A stretch of DNA of 64,000 bases from Parabacteroides chongii (GCF_029581355.1 NZ_CP120849.1:4806501-4870500), one strand, 5' to 3'. Positions 23,236-33,386 are shown, counted from the first letter of the stretch. The notes: generated by a model from the sequence alone, not told the origin. Numbers and translations are program-made.

Positions 23236-23399
23236 TGGTAAACTTTAAATAAGTAAGATGATGAAACAAAGAGATTACGGTTAAACAGACCTTTTAGAAC
23301 ATGGGGAACACTCCCCACAACCACAAAAATTCAATTATTAATCACTCCGCCGGGCGGACTATCCAACCGTCCGGCAATTTAAAAATCAATATATTTATA

Positions 23400-23696
23400 A
23401 TGAAAAAGAAAGTTCTCTTTTCAGCAGCCGTTCTTTTGGCTGCATCCTCCGCCTTTGCACAGGGTAACGGCATGGCGGGTATTACCGAAGCTACCAATAT
23501 GGTAACCAGTTATTTCGACCCGGCGACAAAGTTAATTTACGCTATCGGTGCGGTGGTCGGCTTGATTGGCGGCGTGAAAGTGTACGGCAAGTTCAGCAGT
23601 GGCGACCCTGACACCAGTAAAACGGCGGCTTCGTGGTTCGGTGCATGTATCTTCCTGATTGTGGCTGCCACCATCCTACGTTCATTCTTCCTCTAA
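23400..23696 (+). CDS. traE: DUF4134 protein, conjugation protein TraE
   Basis: From the ATG at 23400 the product has 98 residues with a signal peptide cut near AFAQ (about residue 20) and two further membrane segments, the layout of a VirB2-like pilin/core component. A longer frame from 23301 has no family-like N-terminus. About 165 bases separate it from the preceding gene, including a hairpin of GCCGGACGG-type arms near 23347-23378, so an internal promoter is possible. Confidence 0.85.
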   Translation: MKKKVLFSAAVLLAASSAFAQGNGMAGITEATNMVTSYFDPATKLIYAIGAVVGLIGGVKVYGKFSSGDPDTSKTAASWFGACIFLIVAATILRSFFL

Positions 23697-23707
23697 AGAA
23701 ATGAGCT

Positions 23708-24040
23708 ATGGCAGACTATCCGATTAACAGGGGAATAGGTAAGCCAGTTGAATTTAAAGGGTTGAAAAGTCAATATCTTTTCATTTTTGCGGGCGGGCTG
23801 TTAGCCCTGTTCGTGCTTTTCATCATTATGTACATGGTGGGTATCAACCAGTGGGTGTGCATCATCTTCGGCGTTACTTCGGCAACGCTGCTGGTATGGC
23901 TCACATTCCGGTTAAACGAAAAGTACGGGACACACGGGTTGATGAAATTGTCCGCACGCAAAAGCCACCCTTTCCATATTATCAACCGAAAAGCCATATC
24001 CCGATTATTCACTAAAAATCAGAAACAAGCATCGAAATGA
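23708..24040 (+). CDS. traF: DUF4133 protein, conjugation protein TraF
   Basis: 110 residues with two adjacent membrane helices (about 24-65), similar to VirB3-type proteins. N-terminus YPINRGIGKPVEFKGLKSQY is typical of DUF4133. The stop overlaps the traG start (ATGA at 24037). Confidence 0.85.
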   Translation: MADYPINRGIGKPVEFKGLKSQYLFIFAGGLLALFVLFIIMYMVGINQWVCIIFGVTSATLLVWLTFRLNEKYGTHGLMKLSARKSHPFHIINRKAISRLFTKNQKQASK

Positions 24041-26541
24041 GAAATATATTAAAAGCTACCACGCTGGAAAACAAGTTTCCACTGTTCACGGTGGAAAACG
24101 GGTGCATCGTTTCCAAAGATGCCGACATAACGGTGGCGTTCCGGGTGGAACTGCCCGAACTGTTCACCGTCACGGCAGCCGAATACGAAGCAATACATTC
24201 CGCTTGGAACAAGGCGGTAAAGGTGCTGCCCGATTATAGCATCGTACACAAACAGGACTGGTTCATCAAAGAAAACTATGCACCTGACATTCAAAAGGAT
24301 GATTTGAGTTTCCTTTCCCGTTCCTTTGAACGCCATTTCAATGAACGACCGTTCTTGAACCATACCTGCTATTTGTTCCTGACGAAAACGACAAAGGAAC
24401 GCAGCCGGATGCAGAGCAATTTTTCCACTCTTTGCCGGGGTTTCCTTGTACCCAAAGAGATAAAGGATATGGAAACGGTTACAAAGTTCCTCGAAGCGGT
24501 GGGACAGTTTGAAAGTATTATGAACGATAGCGGTTTCATTACCCTTACCCGTCTGACTTCGGACGAGGTAACTGGGACAAGGAAAACGGCGGGTATCGTG
24601 GAGAAATACTTTTCACTCTCACAGACTGACACTACCACACTGAAAGATATTTCACTGGGTGCTGACGAAATGAAGATTGGCGATGATATTCTTTGCCTGC
24701 ATACCCTTTCGGATGCAGAAGATATGCCGGGAAAAGTAGGCACAGATACCCGTTATGAAAAGCTATCCACCGACCGGAGCGATTGCCGTTTGTCGTTTGC
24801 TTCCCCGGTGGGTGTGCTGCTCTCCTGTAACCATATTTATAACCAGTATATCTTTATTGACGACCATACGGAGAACTTGAAACAGTTTGAAAAGATGGCT
24901 CGCAATATGTACTCCCTTTCCAAATACAGCCGTGCCAATCAGATAAACAAGGCTTGGATAGAGGAATATTTGAACGAAGCCCATTCACAGGGGCTTATTT
25001 CCGTGCGATGCCATTGCAATATCATGGCGTGGAGTGACGACCGGGACGAATTAAAGCACATTAAAAATGATGTGGGGTCACAGCTCGCACTTATGGAATG
25101 CAAGCCACGCCATAACACCACCGACACGCCGACCCTGTTTTGGGCGGGAATACCCGGCAATCAGGCGGACTTTCCGGCGGAAGAAAGTTTCTATACATTC
25201 ATCGAACAGGCTCTTTGCCTGTTCACCGAAGAAACGAACTACAAAAGTTCACTTTCTCCCTTTGGTATCAAGATGGTGGATAGGGTCACAGGAAAGCCGT
25301 TGCACATTGATATTTCAGATTTACCCATGAAGCGGGGCATTATTACCAACCGTAACAAGTTCATACTTGGGCCGAGTGGTAGCGGCAAGTCATTCTTTAC
25401 CAATCACATGGTACGCCAGTATTATGAACAAAATGCACACGTGCTGTTGGTCGATACCGGAAACAGTTACTTGGGGCTGTGTGAAATGATTAACCGAAAA
25501 ACGCATGGGGAAGATGGGATATATTTTACCTATACCACCGAAAATCCGATAGCGTTCAATCCTTTCTATGTGGAAGATGGGGTATTTGATATTGAAAAGA
25601 AAGAGAGTATTAAAACGCTTATCCTGACCCTGTGGAAAAGAGACGATGAAGCACCCACACGGGCGGAAGAAGTGGCTTTGTCAAACGCTGTAAGTTCCTA
25701 TATCGAACTGATTACTAAGGACAGTTCGATTACTCCCTGCTTTAATACGTTCTATGAATATGTGAGGAATGACTACCGGGCGCACCTGCAAGAAAAGAAC
25801 GTCCGGGAAAAGGATTTCGATATAGATAACTTCCTGAATGTATTAGAGCCTTACTATAAAGGCGGCGAATACGATTACCTGTTGAACTCCGACAAAGAGC
25901 TTGATTTACTGCATAAACGCTTCATTGTCTTTGAGTTGGATAATATCAAAGACCACAAAATCCTGTTCCCGATTACTACGATTATCATCATGGAAGTATT
26001 TATTTCCAAAATGCGTAAACTAAAGGGTATCAGGAAATTAATATTGATAGAAGAAGCGTGGAAAGCGATTGCATCGGCGAATATGGCGGATTACATAAAA
26101 TACCTTTACAAAACGGTTAGAAAGTATTTCGGCGAAGCGATTGTTGTTACCCAAGAGGTCGAAGATATTATTTCCTCACCCATTGTAAAAGAGAGTATTA
26201 TAAACAATTCTGATTGTAAGATACTGCTCGACCAACGGAAGTACCTTAATAAATTCGATAGCATACAGAACCTTTTGGGACTGACCGACAAGGAACGTTC
26301 ACAGGTGCTTTCCATCAACCTTGCCAACCATCCCAACCGGAAATATAAGGAAGTTTGGATAGGCTTGGGCGGTACACAATCCGCCGTATATGCCACAGAA
26401 GTGAGTTTGGAAGAATATTATACGTTCACAACGGAAGAAACGGAAAAGATGGAACTTTTCGCCTTGTCCGAAAAGTTGGGCGGCAACCTCGAACTGGCTA
26501 TCAAACGGCTTGCCGAAAGCAAGCGCAATCCTGAAAAATAA
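24037..26541 (+). CDS. traG: VirB4-like conjugation ATPase TraG
   Basis: 834 residues, the normal size. The C-terminal ATPase has Walker A GPSGSGKSF (Lys451), Walker B KLILIEEAWKAI and a VVTQEVEDI segment; the N-terminal half is the VirB4-type assembly region. It powers assembly of the transfer channel at the inner membrane. Best conserved gene of the operon and suited to phylogenetic placement of the element. Confidence 0.92.
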   Translation: MRNILKATTLENKFPLFTVENGCIVSKDADITVAFRVELPELFTVTAAEYEAIHSAWNKAVKVLPDYSIVHKQDWFIKENYAPDIQKDDLSFLSRSFERHFNERPFLNHTCYLFLTKTTKERSRMQSNFSTLCRGFLVPKEIKDMETVTKFLEAVGQFESIMNDSGFITLTRLTSDEVTGTRKTAGIVEKYFSLSQTDTTTLKDISLGADEMKIGDDILCLHTLSDAEDMPGKVGTDTRYEKLSTDRSDCRLSFASPVGVLLSCNHIYNQYIFIDDHTENLKQFEKMARNMYSLSKYSRANQINKAWIEEYLNEAHSQGLISVRCHCNIMAWSDDRDELKHIKNDVGSQLALMECKPRHNTTDTPTLFWAGIPGNQADFPAEESFYTFIEQALCLFTEETNYKSSLSPFGIKMVDRVTGKPLHIDISDLPMKRGIITNRNKFILGPSGSGKSFFTNHMVRQYYEQNAHVLLVDTGNSYLGLCEMINRKTHGEDGIYFTYTTENPIAFNPFYVEDGVFDIEKKESIKTLILTLWKRDDEAPTRAEEVALSNAVSSYIELITKDSSITPCFNTFYEYVRNDYRAHLQEKNVREKDFDIDNFLNVLEPYYKGGEYDYLLNSDKELDLLHKRFIVFELDNIKDHKILFPITTIIIMEVFISKMRKLKGIRKLILIEEAWKAIASANMADYIKYLYKTVRKYFGEAIVVTQEVEDIISSPIVKESIINNSDCKILLDQRKYLNKFDSIQNLLGLTDKERSQVLSINLANHPNRKYKEVWIGLGGTQSAVYATEVSLEEYYTFTTEETEKMELFALSEKLGGNLELAIKRLAESKRNPEK

Positions 26542-26569
26542 TCAATCAACAATTTAAAAATCAATCAGT

Positions 26570-26926
26570 ATGAAACATTTAAAATATTTGTTTCCGGTGC
26601 TGTTATGCACCCTGTTACTGGGGCTTTCCTCCTGTAAGGAAACGAACGCCGACCGTCTTAGGGCGATGCGTGGTGACTGGGAAAGCGTGAAAAACCGTCC
26701 GGCGTTTACTCTCTTTGAGGAAAACGGACATTACCGGGTAACGACCTATCGAAAGACCTACCGGGGAACTATTCAAACGGAAACCTATCAGATTTCAGAA
26801 CAGGACGGAAACCTGTTCATCGAAACGGGGCTTTCCGTCTTGCTGACCTACGACAAAGAGAACGACCGGATTCTACTTTCACCCGGTGGAGAATACAAAC
26901 GGAGTAAACAACCAATAAAGAAATAA
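26570..26926 (+). CDS. traH: DUF3876 lipoprotein, conjugation protein TraH
   Basis: 118 residues with a signal sequence and lipobox GLSSC (Cys22), then a small beta-rich domain (DWESVKNRPAFTLFEENGHYR). Probably an outer- or inner-membrane lipoprotein accessory to the transfer channel. Confidence 0.8.
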   Translation: MKHLKYLFPVLLCTLLLGLSSCKETNADRLRAMRGDWESVKNRPAFTLFEENGHYRVTTYRKTYRGTIQTETYQISEQDGNLFIETGLSVLLTYDKENDRILLSPGGEYKRSKQPIKK

Positions 26927-26930
26927 GCGT

Positions 26931-27560
26931 ATGAGAACAAAGATTATAATGCTGCTCGTGCTTTGCAGCCTGTTCGTCGGAAAAGTGAACGCACAGTGGG
27001 TGGTGAGTGACCCCGGTAATTTGGCGCAAGGGATTATCAATGCGTCAAAGAACATCGTACAGACATCATCCACCGCACAGAACATGATAAAGAATTTTCA
27101 GGAAACGGTAAAGATTTATCAACAAGGTAAAGAATATTACGATGCCTTAAAATCAGTGCATAACCTTGTCAAAGATGCCCGGAAAGTACAAAAGTCCATC
27201 CTGCTTATCGGGGAGATTTCCGATATATACGTGAACAGTTTTCAGAAGATGCTTTCGGATGAAAACTATACACCGGACGAACTTTCGGCGATTGCTTACG
27301 GCTATACCCAACTGTTGCAGGAAAGTTCCGATGTACTGGAAGAAATGAAAAGCGTGGTGAACATCAACGGGCTTTCCATGTCGGACAAGGAACGGATGGA
27401 CGTAATCGACCGGACGTATAACGCCATCAGGAACTATCGGGACTTGGTGAGTTATTATACCCGCAAGAATATTTCCGTTTCCTACCTGCGGGCGAAAAAG
27501 AAAAAGGACACCGACCGGGTAATGGCTCTTTACGGCTCGGCGGATGAACGTTACTGGTAA
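26931..27560 (+). CDS. traI: DUF4141 protein, conjugation protein TraI
   Basis: 209 residues with a cleavable signal peptide (about 1-21, ending VNAQ) and a long helical secreted domain, including QWVVSDPGNLAQGIINASKN, the start of the DUF4141 domain. The helical periplasmic design resembles VirB5-type proteins. Starts four bases after traH. Confidence 0.85.
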   Translation: MRTKIIMLLVLCSLFVGKVNAQWVVSDPGNLAQGIINASKNIVQTSSTAQNMIKNFQETVKIYQQGKEYYDALKSVHNLVKDARKVQKSILLIGEISDIYVNSFQKMLSDENYTPDELSAIAYGYTQLLQESSDVLEEMKSVVNINGLSMSDKERMDVIDRTYNAIRNYRDLVSYYTRKNISVSYLRAKKKKDTDRVMALYGSADERYW

Positions 27561-27579
27561 CCTCTAAAAACAGACAAGT

Positions 27580-28605
27580 ATGTTATTAGCAATCGAATTT
27601 GATAACCTGCATCAGATTTTACGAAGTCTGTACACGGACATGATGCCGTTATGCGGGAACATGGCGGGGGTAGCCAAAGGAATAGCGGGACTGGGCGCAT
27701 TGTTCTATGTGGCTGCCAAAGTATGGCAGTCGCTCGCCAGTGCCGAACCAATAGACGTTTACCCTTTGCTCCGTCCTTTTGTGATTGGCTTCTGTATTAT
27801 GTTCTTTCCCACATTCGTACTGGGTACGATTAACAGCGTGATGTCGCCAGTAGTCAAGGGCTGTAACAATATGCTCGAAACGCAAACTTTCGATATGAAC
27901 GCTTACCGGGAACAAAAGGACAAGCTGGAATATGAAGCGATGGTACGTAATCCGGAAACGGCTTATCTTGTTTCGGATGAAGCGTTTGACAAGCAGATAG
28001 ATGAACTGGGATGGTCTGCCAAAGACATAGCCACGATGGGCGGCATGTATATGGATAGGGCGGCACATAATATCAAGCAATCCGTCCGGGACTGGTTCAG
28101 GGAACTTTTGGAACTGCTCTTTCAGGCGGCAGCCCTTGTGATAGACACTATCCGAACCTTTTTCTTGATTGTCCTTGCCATACTGGGGCCGATAGCCTTT
28201 GCCATCAGCGTGTATGATGGCTTTCAGGCGACACTGACCCAATGGATAACAAGGTACATTTCCGTTTACCTGTGGTTGCCCGTTTCCGACCTGTTCAGTT
28301 CCATTCTTGCCCGAATACAGGTGCTTATGCTGCAAAAGGATATTCAAGAGCTATCAGACCCCAATTTCATACCGGACAGCAGCAACAGCGTGTACATAAT
28401 TTTTATGACAATCGGCATTGTCGGTTACTTCACCATCCCCACCGTATCGAACTGGATTATTCAGGCTGGCGGAATGGGTAACATGAGCCGGAACATAAAC
28501 AGTGCGGCTAACAAAGCGGGTAGCGGTGTCGGTGCGGTAGCCGGGGCAGCAACCGGAAACGCTGGCGGCAGGGTCGGCGGTAAACTAATCAAAGGTAATC
28601 AATAA
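27580..28605 (+). CDS. traJ: polytopic conjugation protein TraJ
   Basis: 341 residues with about six to seven membrane segments (about 25-45, 58-90, 165-200, 215-235, 275-300) and a glycine/alanine-rich C-terminal tail. This is the VirB6-like inner-membrane channel component of the Bacteroides system. Confidence 0.87.
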   Translation: MLLAIEFDNLHQILRSLYTDMMPLCGNMAGVAKGIAGLGALFYVAAKVWQSLASAEPIDVYPLLRPFVIGFCIMFFPTFVLGTINSVMSPVVKGCNNMLETQTFDMNAYREQKDKLEYEAMVRNPETAYLVSDEAFDKQIDELGWSAKDIATMGGMYMDRAAHNIKQSVRDWFRELLELLFQAAALVIDTIRTFFLIVLAILGPIAFAISVYDGFQATLTQWITRYISVYLWLPVSDLFSSILARIQVLMLQKDIQELSDPNFIPDSSNSVYIIFMTIGIVGYFTIPTVSNWIIQAGGMGNMSRNINSAANKAGSGVGAVAGAATGNAGGRVGGKLIKGNQ

Positions 28606-28617
28606 TTAAAAATCAAG

Positions 28618-29241
28618 ATGGAATTTAAAAGTTTAAAAAACATTGAAACCAGTTTCAAACAGATACGGCTTTTCGGTATTGTGTTTGTCGTGATGTGTAC
28701 CCTGATAACAGGTTATGCCGTTTGGAACTCCTACACGTTTGCCGAAGCGCAACGGCAGAAGATTTATGTGCTGGACGGTGGCAAATCGTTGATGCTTGCG
28801 CTTTCGCAAGACCTCTCGCAAAACCGTCCGGTTGAAGCAAGGGAACACGTGAAACGTTTCCACGAACTCTTTTTCACGCTCTCACCCGATAAGAACGCTA
28901 TCGAAAGCAATATCAAACGGTCGCTGTTCCTTGCCGATAAGAGCGCATTTAACTATTACCGTGACCTCTCGGAAAAAGGGTATTACAACCGTATCATATC
29001 GGGCAATATCAGCCAAACGATACGGATAGACAGCGTTTCATGCAATTTCGATGTGTACCCGTATGCGGTGGCTACCTATGCCCGGCAAATGATTATCCGT
29101 GAAAGCAGCGTGACCGAAAGAAGCCTTGTCACCCGTTGCCGGTTATTGAACGCTGTAAGAAGTGATAATAACCCGCACGGTTTTATGATGGAAAGTTTCG
29201 AGATAACGGAAAACAAGGACTTGAACACCATAAAGCGGTAA
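28618..29241 (+). CDS. traK: VirB8-like conjugation protein TraK
   Basis: 207 residues, one N-terminal membrane anchor (residues 16-36) after a short cytoplasmic start (FKSLKNIETSFKQIR), and a periplasmic domain. This is the VirB8-like scaffold of the transfer complex. Confidence 0.87.
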   Translation: MEFKSLKNIETSFKQIRLFGIVFVVMCTLITGYAVWNSYTFAEAQRQKIYVLDGGKSLMLALSQDLSQNRPVEAREHVKRFHELFFTLSPDKNAIESNIKRSLFLADKSAFNYYRDLSEKGYYNRIISGNISQTIRIDSVSCNFDVYPYAVATYARQMIIRESSVTERSLVTRCRLLNAVRSDNNPHGFMMESFEITENKDLNTIKR

Positions 29242-29244
29242 GCC

Positions 29245-29550
29245 ATGATACGGAAAATACTCTCTCCGGTGAATCAGGCTGTTACCCATGTACAGGACTG
29301 GGCGGATGAAAAACTCCGCCACCTGTGCGGGCGCATGACACCGGAAATAAGGCTGGCGGTAATCCTGCTTATGCTCCTGTTCTTCGGCGGGTTATCCATC
29401 TACTTTACGGTATCATCCATTTACCGGATAGGCAAAGAGGATGGCGAAACCATACGGATAGAACATATCAGGCAGTTACAACTTCAAAGTAAAGACAGTA
29501 CGAATATTTTTAATCAGTCAGACAATGGAAGAAAAAGAAGTGAAGAATGA
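29245..29550 (+). CDS. traL: DUF3989 protein, conjugation protein TraL
   Basis: 101 residues with a single central membrane helix (about 35-57). N-terminus basic and cytoplasmic. It overlaps traM by 26 bases. Confidence 0.82.
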   Translation: MIRKILSPVNQAVTHVQDWADEKLRHLCGRMTPEIRLAVILLMLLFFGGLSIYFTVSSIYRIGKEDGETIRIEHIRQLQLQSKDSTNIFNQSDNGRKRSEE

Positions 29551-30892
29551 AGTTCCCGCACCGGAAACGGACAGGAAGAAAGAAGAAAAAGAGAAAAAGG
29601 AACTTACCCCGCAACAGATACAGCAACGAAAGAAGATGCTGGTTTATCCGCTTATGGGACTGGTATTCTTAGGGTCTATGTATCTGATTTTTGCACCGTC
29701 CGAAAAGGATGAAGCAAAGGTGGAAAGCGTGGGCGGCTTTAACGCCGATATTCCGCAACCCAAAGGGGACGGGATAATCAGCGATAAAAAGACAGCTTAC
29801 GAACAGGAACAGATGGAGAACAAACAGGCGGACAAGATGCGTTCCTTGCAGGATTTTGCCTTTTCACTCGGAGAGGAAAACGGGAACGGGGAAGATTTGA
29901 CCCTGATAGATGATGCTCCGGCGGAAAAGCCGAAAACCAATGTAATAGACTTCGGGGCGGGTGCGCCGAACAATACCCGTTCCTCTATCCAGTCTTCGGC
30001 GGCGGCTTACCGGGACATGAACCGTCAGTTAGGCAGTTTCTACGAAACGCCGAAAGAGGACAAGGAAAAAGAGGAACTCAAACGGCAGGTGGAAGAACTC
30101 ACAGCCCGGCTCGATGCGAAAGAAAGCGGGGCGGGTAGCATGGATGAACAGGTGGCTCTTATGGAAAAATCCTACGAACTGGCGGCAAAGTATATGAACG
30201 GACAAAACGGGCAAAGTTCACAGCCGGGACAGATTGCACAGGTTACGTCATCTGCACCCATTCAAGAAAAAGGAAGTACCGCTTCTGTAAAGGCGGTATC
30301 GGACAGGACGGTTTCAGGATTGCAACAGCCCATGAGCAACAGCGAATTTATCGCCGAATACGGCAAGCCACGCAATTACGGATTTAATACGGCAGTCGGC
30401 AGCAGCTATTCGATGGGAAAGAACACTATCCGGGCGTGCGTTCATAACGACCAAACACTTATGGACGGGCAGACTGTCAAACTGCGACTGTTAGAACCGT
30501 TGCAAGCGGGCAATGTCATTGTTCCGAAAAACAGCCTTGTATCGGGAAGTGCCAAAGTTCAGGGTGAACGGCTCGAAATACTGGTGTCCTCGCTCGAATA
30601 TGCGGGTAACATCATTCCGGTGGAACTTGCCGTTTACGACAGTGACGGGCAGAAAGGGCTTTCCGTCCCCTCGTCACTGGAACAGGAAGCGGCAAAAGAA
30701 GCGATGGCGAATATCGGTGCGGGACTGGGTACGAGTATTTCCTTTGCGCAAAGTGCCGGACAGCAGGTCGCAATGGATATTACAAGAGGCTTGATGCAGG
30801 GCGGGTCGCAATACCTTGCCAAGAAGTTCAGAACGGTAAAAGTACACCTAAAAGCGAACTATCAGGTGATGCTTTACGCCAAACAACAGTAA
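29525..30892 (+). CDS. traM: VirB10-like conjugation protein TraM
   Basis: 455 residues: charged cytoplasmic N-terminus, one membrane helix at about 39-58 (LVYPLMGLVFLGSMYLIF), a long disordered and coiled-coil periplasmic part with EELKRQVEELTARLDAKES at about 185, and a C-terminal beta domain. It links inner and outer parts of the transfer channel, as VirB10 does. Confidence 0.87.
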   Translation: MEEKEVKNEVPAPETDRKKEEKEKKELTPQQIQQRKKMLVYPLMGLVFLGSMYLIFAPSEKDEAKVESVGGFNADIPQPKGDGIISDKKTAYEQEQMENKQADKMRSLQDFAFSLGEENGNGEDLTLIDDAPAEKPKTNVIDFGAGAPNNTRSSIQSSAAAYRDMNRQLGSFYETPKEDKEKEELKRQVEELTARLDAKESGAGSMDEQVALMEKSYELAAKYMNGQNGQSSQPGQIAQVTSSAPIQEKGSTASVKAVSDRTVSGLQQPMSNSEFIAEYGKPRNYGFNTAVGSSYSMGKNTIRACVHNDQTLMDGQTVKLRLLEPLQAGNVIVPKNSLVSGSAKVQGERLEILVSSLEYAGNIIPVELAVYDSDGQKGLSVPSSLEQEAAKEAMANIGAGLGTSISFAQSAGQQVAMDITRGLMQGGSQYLAKKFRTVKVHLKANYQVMLYAKQQ

Positions 30893-30924
30893 TTTATTTA
30901 TCAACCATAAAAATTTCAATCCAA

Positions 30925-31833
30925 ATGAAAAAGTTAATGATTTTATTCGCTCTTGTTTTGGGAGTGGTTTCAGTGAAAGCACAAAGTAACGATTTGTATC
31001 AGGGCATCACTAAAAAGCTGCCTTACCGCCAAATGGTGACACCTTACGGCGTACAGGTGACGTTCGCCAAAACAGTACATATCATTTTCCCGTCTGCCGT
31101 TAAGTACGTGGATTTAGGCAGTAACTACATTATTGCCGGAAAAGCGGACGGGGCGGAAAATGTTGTTCGTGTGAAAGCTACGACAGAGGGCTTTCCCGGT
31201 GAAACGAACTTTTCCGTTATCTGTGAGGATGGCAGTTTTTACAGTTTCAATGCGAAATACGCACACGAACCGGAAATGCTGAACATCGAAATGAAAGATT
31301 TCTTGGAGAATGAGGACACGACAGATTTCAGCCATACCCGGATGAACATCTATTTCCGTGAACTGGGTAACGAAAGCCCGCTTTTGGTAAAGCTGATTAT
31401 GCAGTCCATCTACAAGAACAATGACCGGGAAATAAAACATTTGGGATGCAAGCGTTTCGGGGTGCAGTTCTTGGTAAAGGGCATTTATTCGCATAACGGA
31501 CTGTTCTACTTCCACACACAAACAAGGAACAGTTCAAACGTACCGTTTGATACCGATTTTATCCGTTTCAAGATTGTAGATAAGAAAGTAGCCAAAAGAA
31601 CGGCTATTCAGGAAACGGTCATTGACCCGGTGCGGAGCTATAACGAGATACTGGTTATCGGTGGTAAAAGTACCGTCCGCACCGTGTACACCGTTCCACA
31701 GTTCACTATCCCTGACGATAAGATATTGGTTATCGAACTGGTGGAAAAGAACGGGGGCAGACACCAGACTATCCGGGTGGAAAATTCGGATATAGTGGCA
31801 GCCAAAGTGATTAATGAACTTAAAATCAAATGA
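30925..31833 (+). CDS. traN: DUF4138 protein, conjugation protein TraN
   Basis: 302 residues with a signal peptide (about 1-19) and a beta-rich secreted domain, VirB9-like in position and role. KTVHIIFPSAVKYVDLGSNY near residue 50 is typical of the family. Its stop overlaps the traO start. Confidence 0.87.
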   Translation: MKKLMILFALVLGVVSVKAQSNDLYQGITKKLPYRQMVTPYGVQVTFAKTVHIIFPSAVKYVDLGSNYIIAGKADGAENVVRVKATTEGFPGETNFSVICEDGSFYSFNAKYAHEPEMLNIEMKDFLENEDTTDFSHTRMNIYFRELGNESPLLVKLIMQSIYKNNDREIKHLGCKRFGVQFLVKGIYSHNGLFYFHTQTRNSSNVPFDTDFIRFKIVDKKVAKRTAIQETVIDPVRSYNEILVIGGKSTVRTVYTVPQFTIPDDKILVIELVEKNGGRHQTIRVENSDIVAAKVINELKIK

Positions 31834-32414
31834 ACATGAAAAGGATATGCTGTATGATGTTCCTTTTTGCGCTGTGCCTGACTTTTAACCAGGCACACGC
31901 ACAAAGATGTCTACCGGGAATGAAAGGTTTGCAGGTCACGGGCGGCATGGCGGACGGTGTTCACTGGAACAGTAAAGGTGATTTTGCCTATTACTTCGGG
32001 GCGGCTCTTTCCACCTATACCAAAAACGGGAACAGGTGGGTTATCGGCGGGGAATACCTCGAAAAGCATTACCCCTATAAGGATTTACAGATACCAGTCA
32101 GCCAGTTTACAGGTGAGAGCGGTTACTACCTGAACTTCCTTTCAGACCGGAAGAAAACCTTTTTCCTTTCGCTGGGATTGTCAGCCCTTGCCGGGTACGA
32201 AACAAGTAATTGGGGTGACAAGCTGCTGCCCGATGGCTCTACCCTGACCGATAAGGACGGTTTTGTCTATGGCGGTGCGCTGACGCTGGAACTGGAGAGT
32301 TATATTACCGACCGGGTGGTGTTCCTGATTAACGCACGGGAAAGATGTCTGTTCGGTTCTTCAGTCGGAAAGTTCCATACACAGTTCGGTATCGGTCTAA
32401 AGATAATAATGTGA
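31830..32414 (+). CDS. traO: conjugation protein TraO
   Basis: 194 residues with a signal peptide (ending HAQ near residue 24) and an amphipathic beta-strand-rich remainder ending in FGIGLKIIM, as in small outer-membrane barrels. Starts within the traN stop (ATGA at 31830); a second ATG is two codons later. Confidence 0.83.
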   Translation: MNMKRICCMMFLFALCLTFNQAHAQRCLPGMKGLQVTGGMADGVHWNSKGDFAYYFGAALSTYTKNGNRWVIGGEYLEKHYPYKDLQIPVSQFTGESGYYLNFLSDRKKTFFLSLGLSALAGYETSNWGDKLLPDGSTLTDKDGFVYGGALTLELESYITDRVVFLINARERCLFGSSVGKFHTQFGIGLKIIM

Positions 32415-32435
32415 TAAACTAACCTATTATATATA

Positions 32436-32885
32436 ATGTATATGAGAAAGATTTTAAGCCGTATTTTAATGGGCTGCTATATAATGGCCGCCATCTTATT
32501 TGTGGGTGCGTGTAATGACGATGTGGATATACAGCAGTCTTACCCGTTCAGTATTGAAACGATGCCTGTACCGAAGAAATTAAAGGTGGGTGAAACCGCC
32601 GAAATCAGGTGTCAGCTTCACCGGGACGGGCGGTATGAGGAAACAAAGTATTTCATCCGCTATTTCCAGCCGGACGGGGCGGGAACGCTGAAAATGTCCG
32701 ATGGGACGGTTCTACTGCCGAATGACCTGTACCCTCTTCCGGGCGAAACATTCCGGCTTTACTATACCTCTGCATCAACCGACCAACAGACGGTAGATGT
32801 GTATTTTCAGGATAGCTTCGGGCAGTTAGAACAACTTACGTTTTCATTTAACAATGACAACAGTAAGGAAGAAGAAAACAATTAA
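32436..32885 (+). CDS. traQ: DUF3872 lipoprotein, conjugation protein TraQ
   Basis: 149 residues with lipobox FVGAC (Cys26 from this start; ATG at 32442 is equally possible) followed by an Ig-like beta domain. TraP (primase) and TraR (lysozyme), which occur around traQ in CTnDOT, are not found here. Confidence 0.85.
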   Translation: MYMRKILSRILMGCYIMAAILFVGACNDDVDIQQSYPFSIETMPVPKKLKVGETAEIRCQLHRDGRYEETKYFIRYFQPDGAGTLKMSDGTVLLPNDLYPLPGETFRLYYTSASTDQQTVDVYFQDSFGQLEQLTFSFNNDNSKEEENN

Positions 32886-32898
32886 AAACAAAAAGAAC

Positions 32899-33216
32899 AT
32901 GGTTAAAATAGAATTGGATATAAACGGTATTTCATTTTTTGTAAGTACCACATGGAAAACGGATGCAGTTCCGGCAGTCGGTGATATTGTGATAGTGGAT
33001 AAAGAAAGCATTTCACCATCTGACCGGATAGCATTAAGGAAAACACCGTCCAATCAAGCTTTCAAGTGGGCGGATGAAGAAGATGATTCTCCGGCATTGA
33101 GTTATTTCGACTATGATACGGAAATGGTTGTAAAAAAGCGGACTTGGAAATTTGATTCCGAAGATGAAGAAATGGTGTGCATTCTGAAAGTTATCTTTCT
33201 GCTCCATGAGGGATGA
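32899..33216 (+). CDS. small hypothetical protein downstream of traQ
   Basis: 105 residues from the ATG at 32899 (a longer frame begins at 32854 inside traQ). The product is acidic, with a central EEDDSP stretch and no membrane segment. Not recognised. It is joined by an ATGA overlap to the next small gene, so both belong to the end of the tra operon. Confidence 0.6.
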   Translation: MVKIELDINGISFFVSTTWKTDAVPAVGDIVIVDKESISPSDRIALRKTPSNQAFKWADEEDDSPALSYFDYDTEMVVKKRTWKFDSEDEEMVCILKVIFLLHEG

Positions 33217-33362
33217 TATTGAGTTTCATGTATTTTATCCGTATGATAGATAAATTCCTTGTGGCTTTGGCTGCTTTTTACCTGCTGGCTGGTTGCTGGT
33301 GCTGGTATGAAATGAAACACGCTCCAACCGATAAAGAACTATGGGGCGAAGAATTGGAATGA
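33213..33362 (+). CDS. 49-residue membrane protein at the end of the tra operon
   Basis: A short frame starting in the stop of the preceding gene (ATGA at 33213-33216) encodes 49 residues with one membrane helix (about residues 12-27, KFLVALAAFYLLAGCW) and a charged tail (HAPTDKELWGEELE). The coupling, coherent membrane topology and the terminator right after it support a real gene. Confidence 0.65.
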   Translation: MILSFMYFIRMIDKFLVALAAFYLLAGCWCWYEMKHAPTDKELWGEELE

Positions 33363-33386
33363 TACGTAATGCGTAATGTTATGGTA

